DNA of 18,533 nucleotides from DATEPR01 sp036503065 (GTDB lineage: Bacteria > Actinomycetota > Actinomycetes > Mycobacteriales > Pseudonocardiaceae), in contig DASXXM010000557.1 of NCBI GenBank assembly GCA_036503065.1, positions 1-18,533 of the forward strand, in the 5' to 3' direction. The notes beneath the pieces are model-generated. The model saw nothing but the letters and a program-made list of their open reading frames with translations, ran no database searches and was not told the DNA's origin. Shown here piece after piece: positions 1 to 6,062 of the stretch. The translations under genes and the position numbers were made by a program. Position 1 is the stretch's first letter. Every line of letters starts with the position of its first letter.

Positions 1-33
1 CGGCTCTCCGGTCACCGCCCAGGGTGTGCCTCC

Positions 34-669
34 CTATGGCGCGACCGACTCCGAGCCAGCCGAGGGCTGCCGGCGCAGGTTGAGCCGGATTCCGCCGAGG
101 CGGATGGACGACGATGTCGCGGTCGCGCCGAGCAGCACCACGGCGGCGCTGATCAGAACCAGGTTCTTCAGCACGAACTCGCCGTCCATGTTGAGCAGCA
201 GCAGGTTCCCGTTGTGCATCATCCAACTCGGCGCGTCGATGAAGGTCAGGAACGTGCCGGTCAGGTGGGCCACAACGCCGACCAACGCGATGCGTCGCGC
301 CCGGGGGACGACCAGACCGATGGCGATGAGGATCTCGATCGACCCCAGCAGCGGCACGAACCAGTGTGCGTCGAACCACGGGATCGTGGCCTGTACCAGG
401 CTGAACACGTCCGAGTGGCCGATCACCTTGAGCACGCCGAACCACACGTAAACAAGCGCCAGCACGGTCCGCAGCAGCGGCATACCTAATTTGCCGGCCA
501 CACCGCTCAGCCAGTCAAGCGGATTGTTCGCGAGCCGGGCCAACAAATGTTCCGGCGCCGGAATTGGATCCATTCCAGATTCAGACGAAGTAGTAGCCGA
601 TCCGGTTATTTTTTCACCAGACGGTTCTGTAGTGGTCGATTTGCGATTAACACCCTGCGTGGTGCTCAT
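34..669 (-). CDS. DoxX/YkgB-like integral membrane protein
   Basis: The protein has 211 residues. The first 60 or so are polar and look disordered; then come about four hydrophobic segments typical of the DoxX/DUF417 (YkgB) small membrane proteins, including a WFGVLK motif near the first segment and a GEFVLKNLVL motif before the last. Such proteins sit in the cytoplasmic membrane and are often linked to redox or thiol stress, but the reaction is not known for this subgroup. The ATG at 669 was chosen over an upstream in-frame ATG at 756 because GGGGA lies 8 bases before it and the extension has no family resemblance. The codons for the N-terminal tail (about 560-650) are clearly less GC-rich than the rest. 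Transcription runs toward the left edge, and no partner gene is visible. The family call is fairly safe; function is open. Confidence 0.8.
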   Translation of the reverse strand: MSTTQGVNRKSTTTEPSGEKITGSATTSSESGMDPIPAPEHLLARLANNPLDWLSGVAGKLGMPLLRTVLALVYVWFGVLKVIGHSDVFSLVQATIPWFDAHWFVPLLGSIEILIAIGLVVPRARRIALVGVVAHLTGTFLTFIDAPSWMMHNGNLLLLNMDGEFVLKNLVLISAAVVLLGATATSSSIRLGGIRLNLRRQPSAGSESVAP

Positions 670-1285
670 GTTGGCATCCCCAAAGATCTGGTCGAATGGA
701 AACGGCCTCGACACACGCCGGAAACAGTCCTCGGCGCGTCCGGATCCAGATCGCACGCCACCACGGCACTGGGGTGGCGCAAGCTCGCGCTTCGTTGCTA
801 CGAGACGAATCAGCGAGCGTAAGACGCACGTCCCGATCGGGCCGGCAGCGAACGGCGCATCACCCGCCGTTGGTGTCAGGCAACGGTTCGCTGCTGGTCA
901 GCCGCCATATCGGTGCGGCGTGGGCGTGCGATCGACTAGCGTGACCGCACGACAATGGGTGGTCTCTGGAACCAGAAACTGCTGTCGGCCCACGGACCGA
1001 CGCGATTCGAGCAGGGCATGACGCCTCGCCTCCCGGTTGTTGTGCCTGCAATCGAACGGTAAGGCCTTCCCCACGGATCGGCCAATGACGAACCGTACTT
1101 AGGTGCCGGCCACCAGAATTGGATCGACGGCGCCGGACACCGTTTCGGCGACGGCCCGGCGACAGTTCTGGCGGATACCCGCCGATGACAAGCCGTCTGC
1201 CGGCCTAATCCACCGGCAACGACTTGATCTGCGCACGAGCCGGATTCCGGATCGGCGGCATGGTCAGGTCATACGCCAAATGGAC
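670..1285. other. Gene-poor intergenic region
   Basis: About 616 bases lie between the DoxX-like gene and the end of the response regulator gene. Several open frames cross it, but none has a ribosome binding site, family resemblance or the codon pattern of the neighbouring genes. It must hold the promoter of the DoxX-like gene. A perfect 7-bp inverted repeat lies at 851-871 (AACGGCG, 7-base loop, CGCCGTT). A decayed gene cannot be excluded. Confidence 0.5.
1198..1218 (-). terminator. Possible terminator of the two-component operon
   Basis: TGCCGG and CCGGCA form a perfect 6-bp stem around a 9-base loop, about 70 bases beyond the response regulator stop codon. There is no U-tract, which is usual for actinobacterial terminators. 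The stem is short, so confidence is low. Confidence 0.25.
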
Positions 1286-1918
1286 TCAGGTGCCCGCCAT
1301 GCCGTTGCGCACGGCGTGTAGTGCTGCCTGGGTACGGTCCTGCACCCCGAGTTTGCTCAGGATTGCACTGACATGGCTTTTAACAGTTTTCTCGGATACC
1401 GCGAATACCCGGGCGATCTCACGGTTGGATCTGCCGTGCGCGAGTTCGGCCAGCACCTCGCGTTCCCGCGCGGTCAGTCGCACGCCCGCGGACCGGTCGT
1501 CGCCGGTGGACAACAGGCGCGCCACGTCTGGATGCAGCAACACATGTCCGGCATGCACGGCGCGGATGGCCGCGACCAGGGCGGGTGGATCGACGTCCTT
1601 GTAGACGTAGCCCGCGGCCCCGGCCCGGACCGCCGGCAGCACGGCGGCGGGCTCGGTGAAACTGGTGATGACCAGCACCCGAGCCGGATTCCCGGTGCGC
1701 CGCAACTCCCGCAGGGCCGCCACACCGTCCGTGCCGGGCATGCGCAGGTCGAGTAGGATGACGTCGGGCCGGTACTCCTGCGCGGCTACGACGCAGGACG
1801 CTCCGTCCGCGGCCTCGCCCACCACGGTGAGGTCGTCCTGCAGGTCGAGGAATGTGCGGATTCCTTGCCGCACAACGGGGTGGTCATCCACCACGAGCAC
1901 CCGGATCGGCTCAGCCAT
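1286..1918 (-). CDS. NarL/LuxR-family response regulator (DevR-like)
   Basis: The protein has 210 residues. The receiver domain (about 4-120) shows the acidic pair DD at 11-12, the phosphoacceptor Asp57 in LLDLRMPG, and Lys in the YVYKD motif. A LuxR-type helix-turn-helix fills about 143-207 (LTAREREVL, then SEKTVKSHVSAILSKLGV). The start at 1918 gives the standard MAEPIRVLVVDDHP beginning and overlaps the kinase gene by 8 bases, so the pair is translationally coupled. It should be phosphorylated by the GAF kinase encoded just upstream and then bind DNA as a dimer. The kinase resembles DosS/DevS and a DosR-like palindrome lies in the shared upstream region, so a DevR-like role with autoregulation is a reasonable inference. 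Domain assignment is secure; targets are inferred. Confidence 0.9.
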   Translation of the reverse strand: MAEPIRVLVVDDHPVVRQGIRTFLDLQDDLTVVGEAADGASCVVAAQEYRPDVILLDLRMPGTDGVAALRELRRTGNPARVLVITSFTEPAAVLPAVRAGAAGYVYKDVDPPALVAAIRAVHAGHVLLHPDVARLLSTGDDRSAGVRLTAREREVLAELAHGRSNREIARVFAVSEKTVKSHVSAILSKLGVQDRTQAALHAVRNGMAGT

Positions 1919-3050
1919 CGGTCGGCACCACCAGTCGCACCGTGGCGCCGCCGCCGGGCCGGGATTCGACGGACAGTCGCCCGCCAACGGCGTGCGCCCG
2001 TTCGCGCATCGACAGCAGGCCAAGGCGCTGGGACGCGGCGGTGTGCGGGGCCGCGTCCGCGTCGAAGCCGTCGCCGTCGTCGCTGATCTCCAACCGCGCC
2101 GTGCCGTCCTGGCCGGCCAACGAGATCCGCACCGTGGTCGGGTTGGCGTGGCGCAGCGCGTTGTGCAACGCCTCCTGCGCGATCCGGTACGCCGCCTCCT
2201 GCCGGGCGGCGCTCAGCCCGGCCACCGGTTCGCCCGTGAACCGCACCGACGCGCGATGCACCCGGTCGAGCAGGTCGGCCTGCTTGCGCAGCGCCACGTC
2301 AAGGCCGTCGCCGGCAAGGTCGACCGGCCGCAGCCCGACCATCACGGCACGCAGTTCGCCGGTGGCCTCCGCGGCCAGCTGTCGCACCGTGGCCAGTGCC
2401 GCGGCGGCGCGGGCCGGGTCGCGGTCCAGCAGGGTGGCCGCCGCGTCGGCGGTCAGGCGCAGGCTGAACAGCTTCTGGGTGACCGCGTCGTGCAACTCGC
2501 GCGCGATCCGGTTGCGTTCCTCCATAATGGACAGTTCGCTGCTGCGCTCGTAGAGCCGGGCGTTGACCAGCGCGATCGCGGCGTGCGCGGCCAGCAGTCG
2601 CAGCAGTTCCTGGTCCTGCGCGGTGAAACCGCCCGGCGTGCGCTTGTTCGCCAGGAACAGCTCACCCAGGATCTCGTCGCCGTCGGTGATGGGCATCCCG
2701 ATGAAATCGGTCAGCACCGGATGCGCTGCCGGCCACCAGCCGAACCGGGGATGCGTCCTGATGTCGTCCAGCCGCACCGGGTTCGGTTCGCGCAGCAGCA
2801 CACCGAGCAGCCCGTGCTGGCGTGGCACCGGGCCGATCGCGCGCCACTGCTCGTCGGTGATCCCGTCGGCGAGGAACTCGGCGAACGAGCCGTTGGCGTC
2901 CGGCACACCGAGCGCGGCGTAACGCGCGTCGAGCAGCCTGCGAGCCGAGACCAGGATCGTGCCGAGCACCTCGCGCACGGACACGCGCGAGGCCACCGCG
3001 AGTACCGCGGCGCTCACCTCGCGCAACTCCGTGCCGTCGAAGCCGGCCAT
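1911..3050 (-). CDS. GAF-domain sensor histidine kinase (DevS/DosS-like)
   Basis: The protein has 379 residues from the ATG at 3050. One GAF domain occupies about 25-165. A HisKA_3 dimerisation helix follows with the phosphoacceptor His187 in RIARELHDAV, and a HATPase_c domain ends the protein (QEALHNALRHA as N box, DDGDGF as G1, RLGLLSMRERA as G2). No membrane segment is seen, so it is cytosolic. The GAF segment with HPRFGW and AHPVLTDFIGMPI closely resembles the GAF domains of mycobacterial DosS/DosT. His110 falls about where the DosS haem-ligating histidine lies, as far as I recall, so redox or gas sensing is possible but unproven. Classical DosS has two GAF domains; this one has one. The start is uncertain: no good ribosome binding site precedes 3050, and a GTG at 3068 is an alternative. 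Confidence 0.88.
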   Translation of the reverse strand: MAGFDGTELREVSAAVLAVASRVSVREVLGTILVSARRLLDARYAALGVPDANGSFAEFLADGITDEQWRAIGPVPRQHGLLGVLLREPNPVRLDDIRTHPRFGWWPAAHPVLTDFIGMPITDGDEILGELFLANKRTPGGFTAQDQELLRLLAAHAAIALVNARLYERSSELSIMEERNRIARELHDAVTQKLFSLRLTADAAATLLDRDPARAAAALATVRQLAAEATGELRAVMVGLRPVDLAGDGLDVALRKQADLLDRVHRASVRFTGEPVAGLSAARQEAAYRIAQEALHNALRHANPTTVRISLAGQDGTARLEISDDGDGFDADAAPHTAASQRLGLLSMRERAHAVGGRLSVESRPGGGATVRLVVPTDG

Positions 3051-3102
3051 ACCCCGAACGGTACCCACGTTCGCGCTGTTCGGCGGCCCGTACGACGGTC
3101 GT

Positions 3103-3116
3103 AGGTCCAAAGGCCT
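3103..3116. promoter_or_regulatory. DosR/DevR-box-like palindrome
   Basis: The 14-mer AGGTCCAAAGGCCT, or AGGCCTTTGGACCT on the other strand, matches about 10 of 14 positions of the mycobacterial DosR core GGGACTWWAGTCCC. It lies between the divergent kinase gene (start 3050) and SDR gene (start 3208), so it could control both. The match is by eye; the adjacent DevRS-like pair raises its credibility. Confidence 0.5.
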
Positions 3117-3207
3117 ATACGACCAACGACCCGCGCCCGATGAGCCGCGCGCCTGCCGCGCCTAGCGTCGAGGTCGTCGATCAACTTTTGGGAACGGAGG
3201 TGGCGGG

Positions 3208-3876
3208 ATGTCCGTCGCCATCATCACCGGGGCGTCCCGCGGCCTGGGCCGCGCGCTGGCCACCGGACTGGCCGGCGCAGGCTGGCAACTCGTCATCGAC
3301 GGCCGGGACCGGGAGGCACTGGCCGAAGTGGGCGCGGCGACCGGCGCGCTCGCCGTGCCCGGCGACGTCACCGACCCGGCGCACCGGGCCGACCTGGTGA
3401 CCGCCGCGGACCGGCTCGGCGGCGCGGACCTGCTGGTGAACAACGCGGGCATCCTGGGCCCGAGCCCACAGCCGGGCCTCGCCGACTACCCGCTCGGCGC
3501 GCTGCGGTCGGTCTACGAGGTGAACGTGTTCGCACCGGTGGCATTGGCTCAACTGGTGTTGGGCCGAGTCGGCGCGATCGTCAACGTCACGTCGGACGCC
3601 GCTGTCGAGCCGTATCCCGGCTGGGGTGGATACGGCTCGGCCAAGGCGGCGATCGAGCAGGTCAGCCGGGTACTCGCGGCCGAACACCCGGCGTTGCGGG
3701 TGTGGGCGGTGGATCCGGGGGACCTGCGGACCCGGATGCACCAGGAGGCGTTTCCCGGCGAGGACATCACCGACCGGCCGCTGCCGGCGACCGTGGTGCC
3801 GGCGTTCCTGCGGTTGCTGGCCAACCGGCCGGAGTCAGGCCGGATCCGGTTGGCGGACCTGCTGGTGTCGACATGA
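3208..3876 (+). CDS. Short-chain dehydrogenase/reductase (SDR)
   Basis: The protein has 222 residues with a single Rossmann domain. The cofactor loop TGASRGLG is at 7-14, a NNAG motif lies near 78-81, and the catalytic Tyr142 and Lys146 are in YGSAK with a Ser in the preceding VTSDAA strand. It should reduce or oxidise a carbonyl/alcohol with NAD(P); the substrate cannot be read from sequence. It is somewhat shorter than classical SDRs (about 250 residues), the C-terminal substrate loop being brief. The ATG at 3208 follows GGAGG at good spacing. Its stop codon overlaps the start of the QueA-like gene (ATGA), so the two proteins are probably made together and may act in one pathway. The DosR-like box upstream suggests induction by the neighbouring two-component system. 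Confidence 0.88.
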   Translation: MSVAIITGASRGLGRALATGLAGAGWQLVIDGRDREALAEVGAATGALAVPGDVTDPAHRADLVTAADRLGGADLLVNNAGILGPSPQPGLADYPLGALRSVYEVNVFAPVALAQLVLGRVGAIVNVTSDAAVEPYPGWGGYGSAKAAIEQVSRVLAAEHPALRVWAVDPGDLRTRMHQEAFPGEDITDRPLPATVVPAFLRLLANRPESGRIRLADLLVST

Positions 3877-4904
3877 CGGCGCTCGACTTCTCAGCGCTGG
3901 ACTTCGAACTGCCCAGCCGGCTTGAGGCGCACGAGCCGGCCGAGGTACGCGGTGCGTCCCGGGCCGACGTGCGGCTGCTGGTCGGGGCGGGCGACGAGGT
4001 GAGCCACCATCGGTTCGCCGAGCTGCCCGGTCTGCTGCGGGCCGGGGATGTGTTGGTGGTGAACACGTCCGCGACCGTGCCGGCCGCCGTGCCGATCCCC
4101 GGCACCGGCCTGACGTTGCACCTGTCCACCCAACGTCCCGACGGCGACTGGCTGGTCGAACTGCGGCGTGCCACGAACAAGACGACCGTGCCGTATCCCG
4201 GCGGCACGCCCGGTCAGCGTTACGGGTTGCCCGGCGGCGCGGAACTTGTTCTGCGGCAACGGTATTCGCGGGAGCGGCTGTGGATCGCCGGATTGCGAAC
4301 CACCGGCTCGGTGCCGGACTTCCTGCGCCGGCACGGTATGCCGATCCGGTACGGGTACGTGCCGCGCCAGTGGCCGTTGTCGGCCTACCAGACCGTGTTC
4401 GCGACGCAGCCGGGCAGCGCCGAGATGCCCAGCGCGGGCCGACCGTTCACCGACCGGCTCGTCACGCTGTTGGTCGCGGCAGGCGTGCAGTTCGCGCCGG
4501 TGCTGCTGCACACCGGCGTGGCATCGCCGGAGGCACACGAACGGCCCTACCCGGAACGGTTCGCGGTGCCGGCGACGACGGCCCGGCTCGTCAACCAGGC
4601 CAGGGCCGCGGGCGGCCGGGTGATCGCGGTCGGCACGACCGTGGTGCGGGCGCTGGAAAGCGCCGTCGACGGGAACGTCGTGCGGGCGGCGGCGGGCTGG
4701 ACGGAACTGATCGTGACCCCGGCACGCGGGGTGCGTGCGGTGGACGGGCTGCTCACCGGGTTCCACGAGCCGCGCGCGTCGCACCTGGACCTGCTCGCCG
4801 CGATCGCGCCACCGGCACTGTTGGACCGCTGCTATGCCGCGGCCATCGACGGCGGCTACCTGTGGCACGAGTTCGGCGACGTCAACCTGCTGCTGCCCGG
4901 ATAA
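3873..4904 (+). CDS. QueA-like protein (SAM:tRNA ribosyltransferase-isomerase family)
   Basis: The protein has 343 residues, close to the usual QueA length. Family landmarks are FELPSRLEAHEP at the N terminus, LRAGDVLVVNTS, YQTVFAT, the strongly conserved VGTTVVRALES, and GFHEPRASHLDLL near the C terminus. True QueA adds the ribosyl part of SAM to the queuosine precursor in tRNA. Several of its signature stretches differ here: the PTAGLHF segment reads PSAGRPF, LHVGAGTF reads LHTGVASP, and FHLPEST reads FHEPRAS. No other queuosine gene is visible, and most actinobacteria lack the pathway as far as I know. I therefore infer a divergent QueA-fold SAM enzyme with another substrate. It starts within the stop codon of the SDR gene (4-base overlap). 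Confidence 0.82.
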   Translation: MTALDFSALDFELPSRLEAHEPAEVRGASRADVRLLVGAGDEVSHHRFAELPGLLRAGDVLVVNTSATVPAAVPIPGTGLTLHLSTQRPDGDWLVELRRATNKTTVPYPGGTPGQRYGLPGGAELVLRQRYSRERLWIAGLRTTGSVPDFLRRHGMPIRYGYVPRQWPLSAYQTVFATQPGSAEMPSAGRPFTDRLVTLLVAAGVQFAPVLLHTGVASPEAHERPYPERFAVPATTARLVNQARAAGGRVIAVGTTVVRALESAVDGNVVRAAAGWTELIVTPARGVRAVDGLLTGFHEPRASHLDLLAAIAPPALLDRCYAAAIDGGYLWHEFGDVNLLLPG

Positions 4905-4909
4905 ATCGG

Positions 4910-4939
4910 TTGCCTGATCATTTCGGCGACCAATACCGT
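4910..4939 (+). promoter_or_regulatory. Candidate promoter for leader ORF and GNAT gene
   Basis: TTGCCT (4910-4915) and TACCGT (4934-4939) are separated by 18 bases, just after the QueA-like stop codon. They would start a transcript that carries the leader ORF and the hairpin. Both elements are imperfect. Confidence 0.35.
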
Positions 4940-4979
4940 GTGCCAACGCCCTCGACGCAAGCGGAAGGAGGTGGGTGCG

Positions 4980-5033
4980 GTGATCACCACAGTCATGCGC
5001 TCCCGCCTCGCCATGAGGTCGCCGAGGATCTGA
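4980..5033 (+). CDS. Putative 17-residue leader peptide upstream of GNAT gene
   Basis: A GTG codon follows a near-perfect ribosome binding site (AAGGAGGTGG, about 8-base gap) and opens a reading frame for MITTVMRSRLAMRSPRI, ending with TGA at 5031. A site this strong without a longer gene is typical of regulatory leader peptides. The stop codon directly abuts a perfect hairpin that precedes the GNAT ribosome binding site, so ribosome position on the leader could decide whether the hairpin forms. The peptide is rich in Arg (4) and has two internal Met; it lacks the Cys run of actinobacterial cysteine leaders. No homologue is recognised. Confidence 0.5.
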   Translation: MITTVMRSRLAMRSPRI

Positions 5034-5052
5034 CCGGGAGCGCTTCTCCCGG
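5034..5052 (+). promoter_or_regulatory. Attenuator-like hairpin before GNAT ribosome binding site
   Basis: CCGGGAG, loop CGCTT and CTCCCGG form a perfect 7-bp stem. The last two stem bases are part of the GGAAGGA ribosome binding site of the GNAT gene (start 5066), so the folded form would partly hide it. It could also act as a terminator. Confidence 0.5.
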
Positions 5053-5065
5053 AAGGAATATCGGC

Positions 5066-5956
5066 ATGACCGACCTGGTCATCCGCCCGCTTGCCGCGGG
5101 CGAGCAGCACCTGTTCGACTCCCTGCCCGATCCCGGACTCGTCGGCCGCGCCGCGTCCGGCCAGACCTACGCCGACGGCCACTACCGACTCGACTGGACG
5201 TGGATCGCCCTGCGCGGCGACACCGTGGTGGCGCGGGCCGCGTGGTGGGCCGGACCGGACGACGACACCCCGATCAACCTGGACTGGTTCGACTTCACCG
5301 ATGCCGAGGCCGCCGTCCAACTGCTGCGCACCGCGCCACTGCGGTCGGAGTACTCGATCCCGGTGCCGGCCGACTGGCGCACCGAGCCGGCCGTGCGGCA
5401 CGCGGTCGAATCGCGCGTCGCGGCCGCGACGGCAGCCGGGCTCCGGCTGCTCGTCGAGCGCTACCGATACCGCTGGACAACGTCGTGCGGGCTGCCCGCA
5501 CGACCCGGTCGGCTGGTCTACCGGCCGGAGCCGGACGACGCGGCCATCCTCGACGTGTTCCGGCGCATTCACCAGGGCACGCTCGACGCGCACAGCGCGC
5601 GGACCATCGCCGAGCACGGCATCGAGGCCGCGGCAAAGGAGGACCTGGACATCCTGCACTGGATGCCCAGCCCGCGGGACTGGTGGCGACTGGCGTACCG
5701 GCAGGACGGCGAACTGGTCGGGCTGGCCGTGCCCAGCCGCAACTACGCAGATCCGGTCATCGGCTATATCGGCGTCGTGCCGGAACAACGTGGTCACGGG
5801 TACGCGTACGACCTGTTGGTCGAGGCGACGCACCTGCTGGTGGACAACGGCGCCGACCGGGTCATCGCGGGGACCGACGTGACGAACACGCCGATGGCGG
5901 CGGCATTCGCCAAGGCCGGGTATCCGATCGTGGCGCAACGGATTGACCTGGTCTGA
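5066..5956 (+). CDS. GNAT-family N-acetyltransferase (two-domain)
   Basis: The protein has 296 residues, long enough for two GNAT folds in tandem, as in mycothiol synthase-like enzymes. Only the C-terminal half has a clear acetyl-CoA motif A: VIGYIGVVPEQRGHGYAYDLL at about 231-251, with the R-G-H-G-Y-A pyrophosphate loop, followed by the TDVTNTPMAAAFAKAGY segment typical of motif B. The N-terminal half (about 1-150) looks degenerate. It should transfer an acetyl group to an amine on a small molecule or protein; the acceptor is unknown. The ATG at 5066 follows GGAAGGA. A leader ORF and hairpin directly upstream suggest translational or transcriptional attenuation, as in some antibiotic-inducible genes. 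Resistance is possible but is only inference. It is not mshD itself by any motif I can confirm. Confidence 0.85.
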   Translation: MTDLVIRPLAAGEQHLFDSLPDPGLVGRAASGQTYADGHYRLDWTWIALRGDTVVARAAWWAGPDDDTPINLDWFDFTDAEAAVQLLRTAPLRSEYSIPVPADWRTEPAVRHAVESRVAAATAAGLRLLVERYRYRWTTSCGLPARPGRLVYRPEPDDAAILDVFRRIHQGTLDAHSARTIAEHGIEAAAKEDLDILHWMPSPRDWWRLAYRQDGELVGLAVPSRNYADPVIGYIGVVPEQRGHGYAYDLLVEATHLLVDNGADRVIAGTDVTNTPMAAAFAKAGYPIVAQRIDLV

Positions 5957-5991
5957 ACCGTTCCGGCGGGCCCGAGCCGTTAATGCGTGAC

Positions 5992-6007
5992 GGTGGTCTA
6001 GACCTTG
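5992..6007. promoter_or_regulatory. DasR-type operator 1 (dre-like)
   Basis: The core TGGTCTAGACCT matches the DasR consensus TGGTCTAGACCA at 11 of 12 bases. It lies just upstream of a TTGACA element of the chitinase gene. DasR is the GntR-family N-acetylglucosamine regulator that controls chitinase genes in streptomycetes and relatives. Confidence 0.75.
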
Positions 6008-6010
6008 ACA
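6005..6010 (+). promoter_or_regulatory. Chitinase promoter -35 element
   Basis: TTGACA is a perfect -35 hexamer lying between the two dre-like sites and overlapping the end of the first. A good -10 at standard spacing is not obvious; CAAGAT at 6034-6039 is too far, so the exact promoter is uncertain. Confidence 0.4.
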
Positions 6011-6015
6011 GCGCT

Positions 6016-6031
6016 AGTGGTCTAGTCCACC
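6016..6031. promoter_or_regulatory. DasR-type operator 2 (dre-like)
   Basis: AGTGGTCTAGTCCACC carries the core TGGTCTAGTCCA, one mismatch from the DasR consensus. Its centre is 24 bp from that of site 1, so both face about the same side of the helix. It lies where RNA polymerase would bind downstream of TTGACA, fitting repression. Confidence 0.75.
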
Positions 6032-6062
6032 GTCAAGATAACGAAAGTACCGGGAGGTTCGC

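Noticed and set aside
1656..3104. 482-residue plus-strand frame antisense to the two-component genes
   Set aside because: The minus strand shows complete receiver, LuxR, GAF and kinase domains; the plus frame has none.
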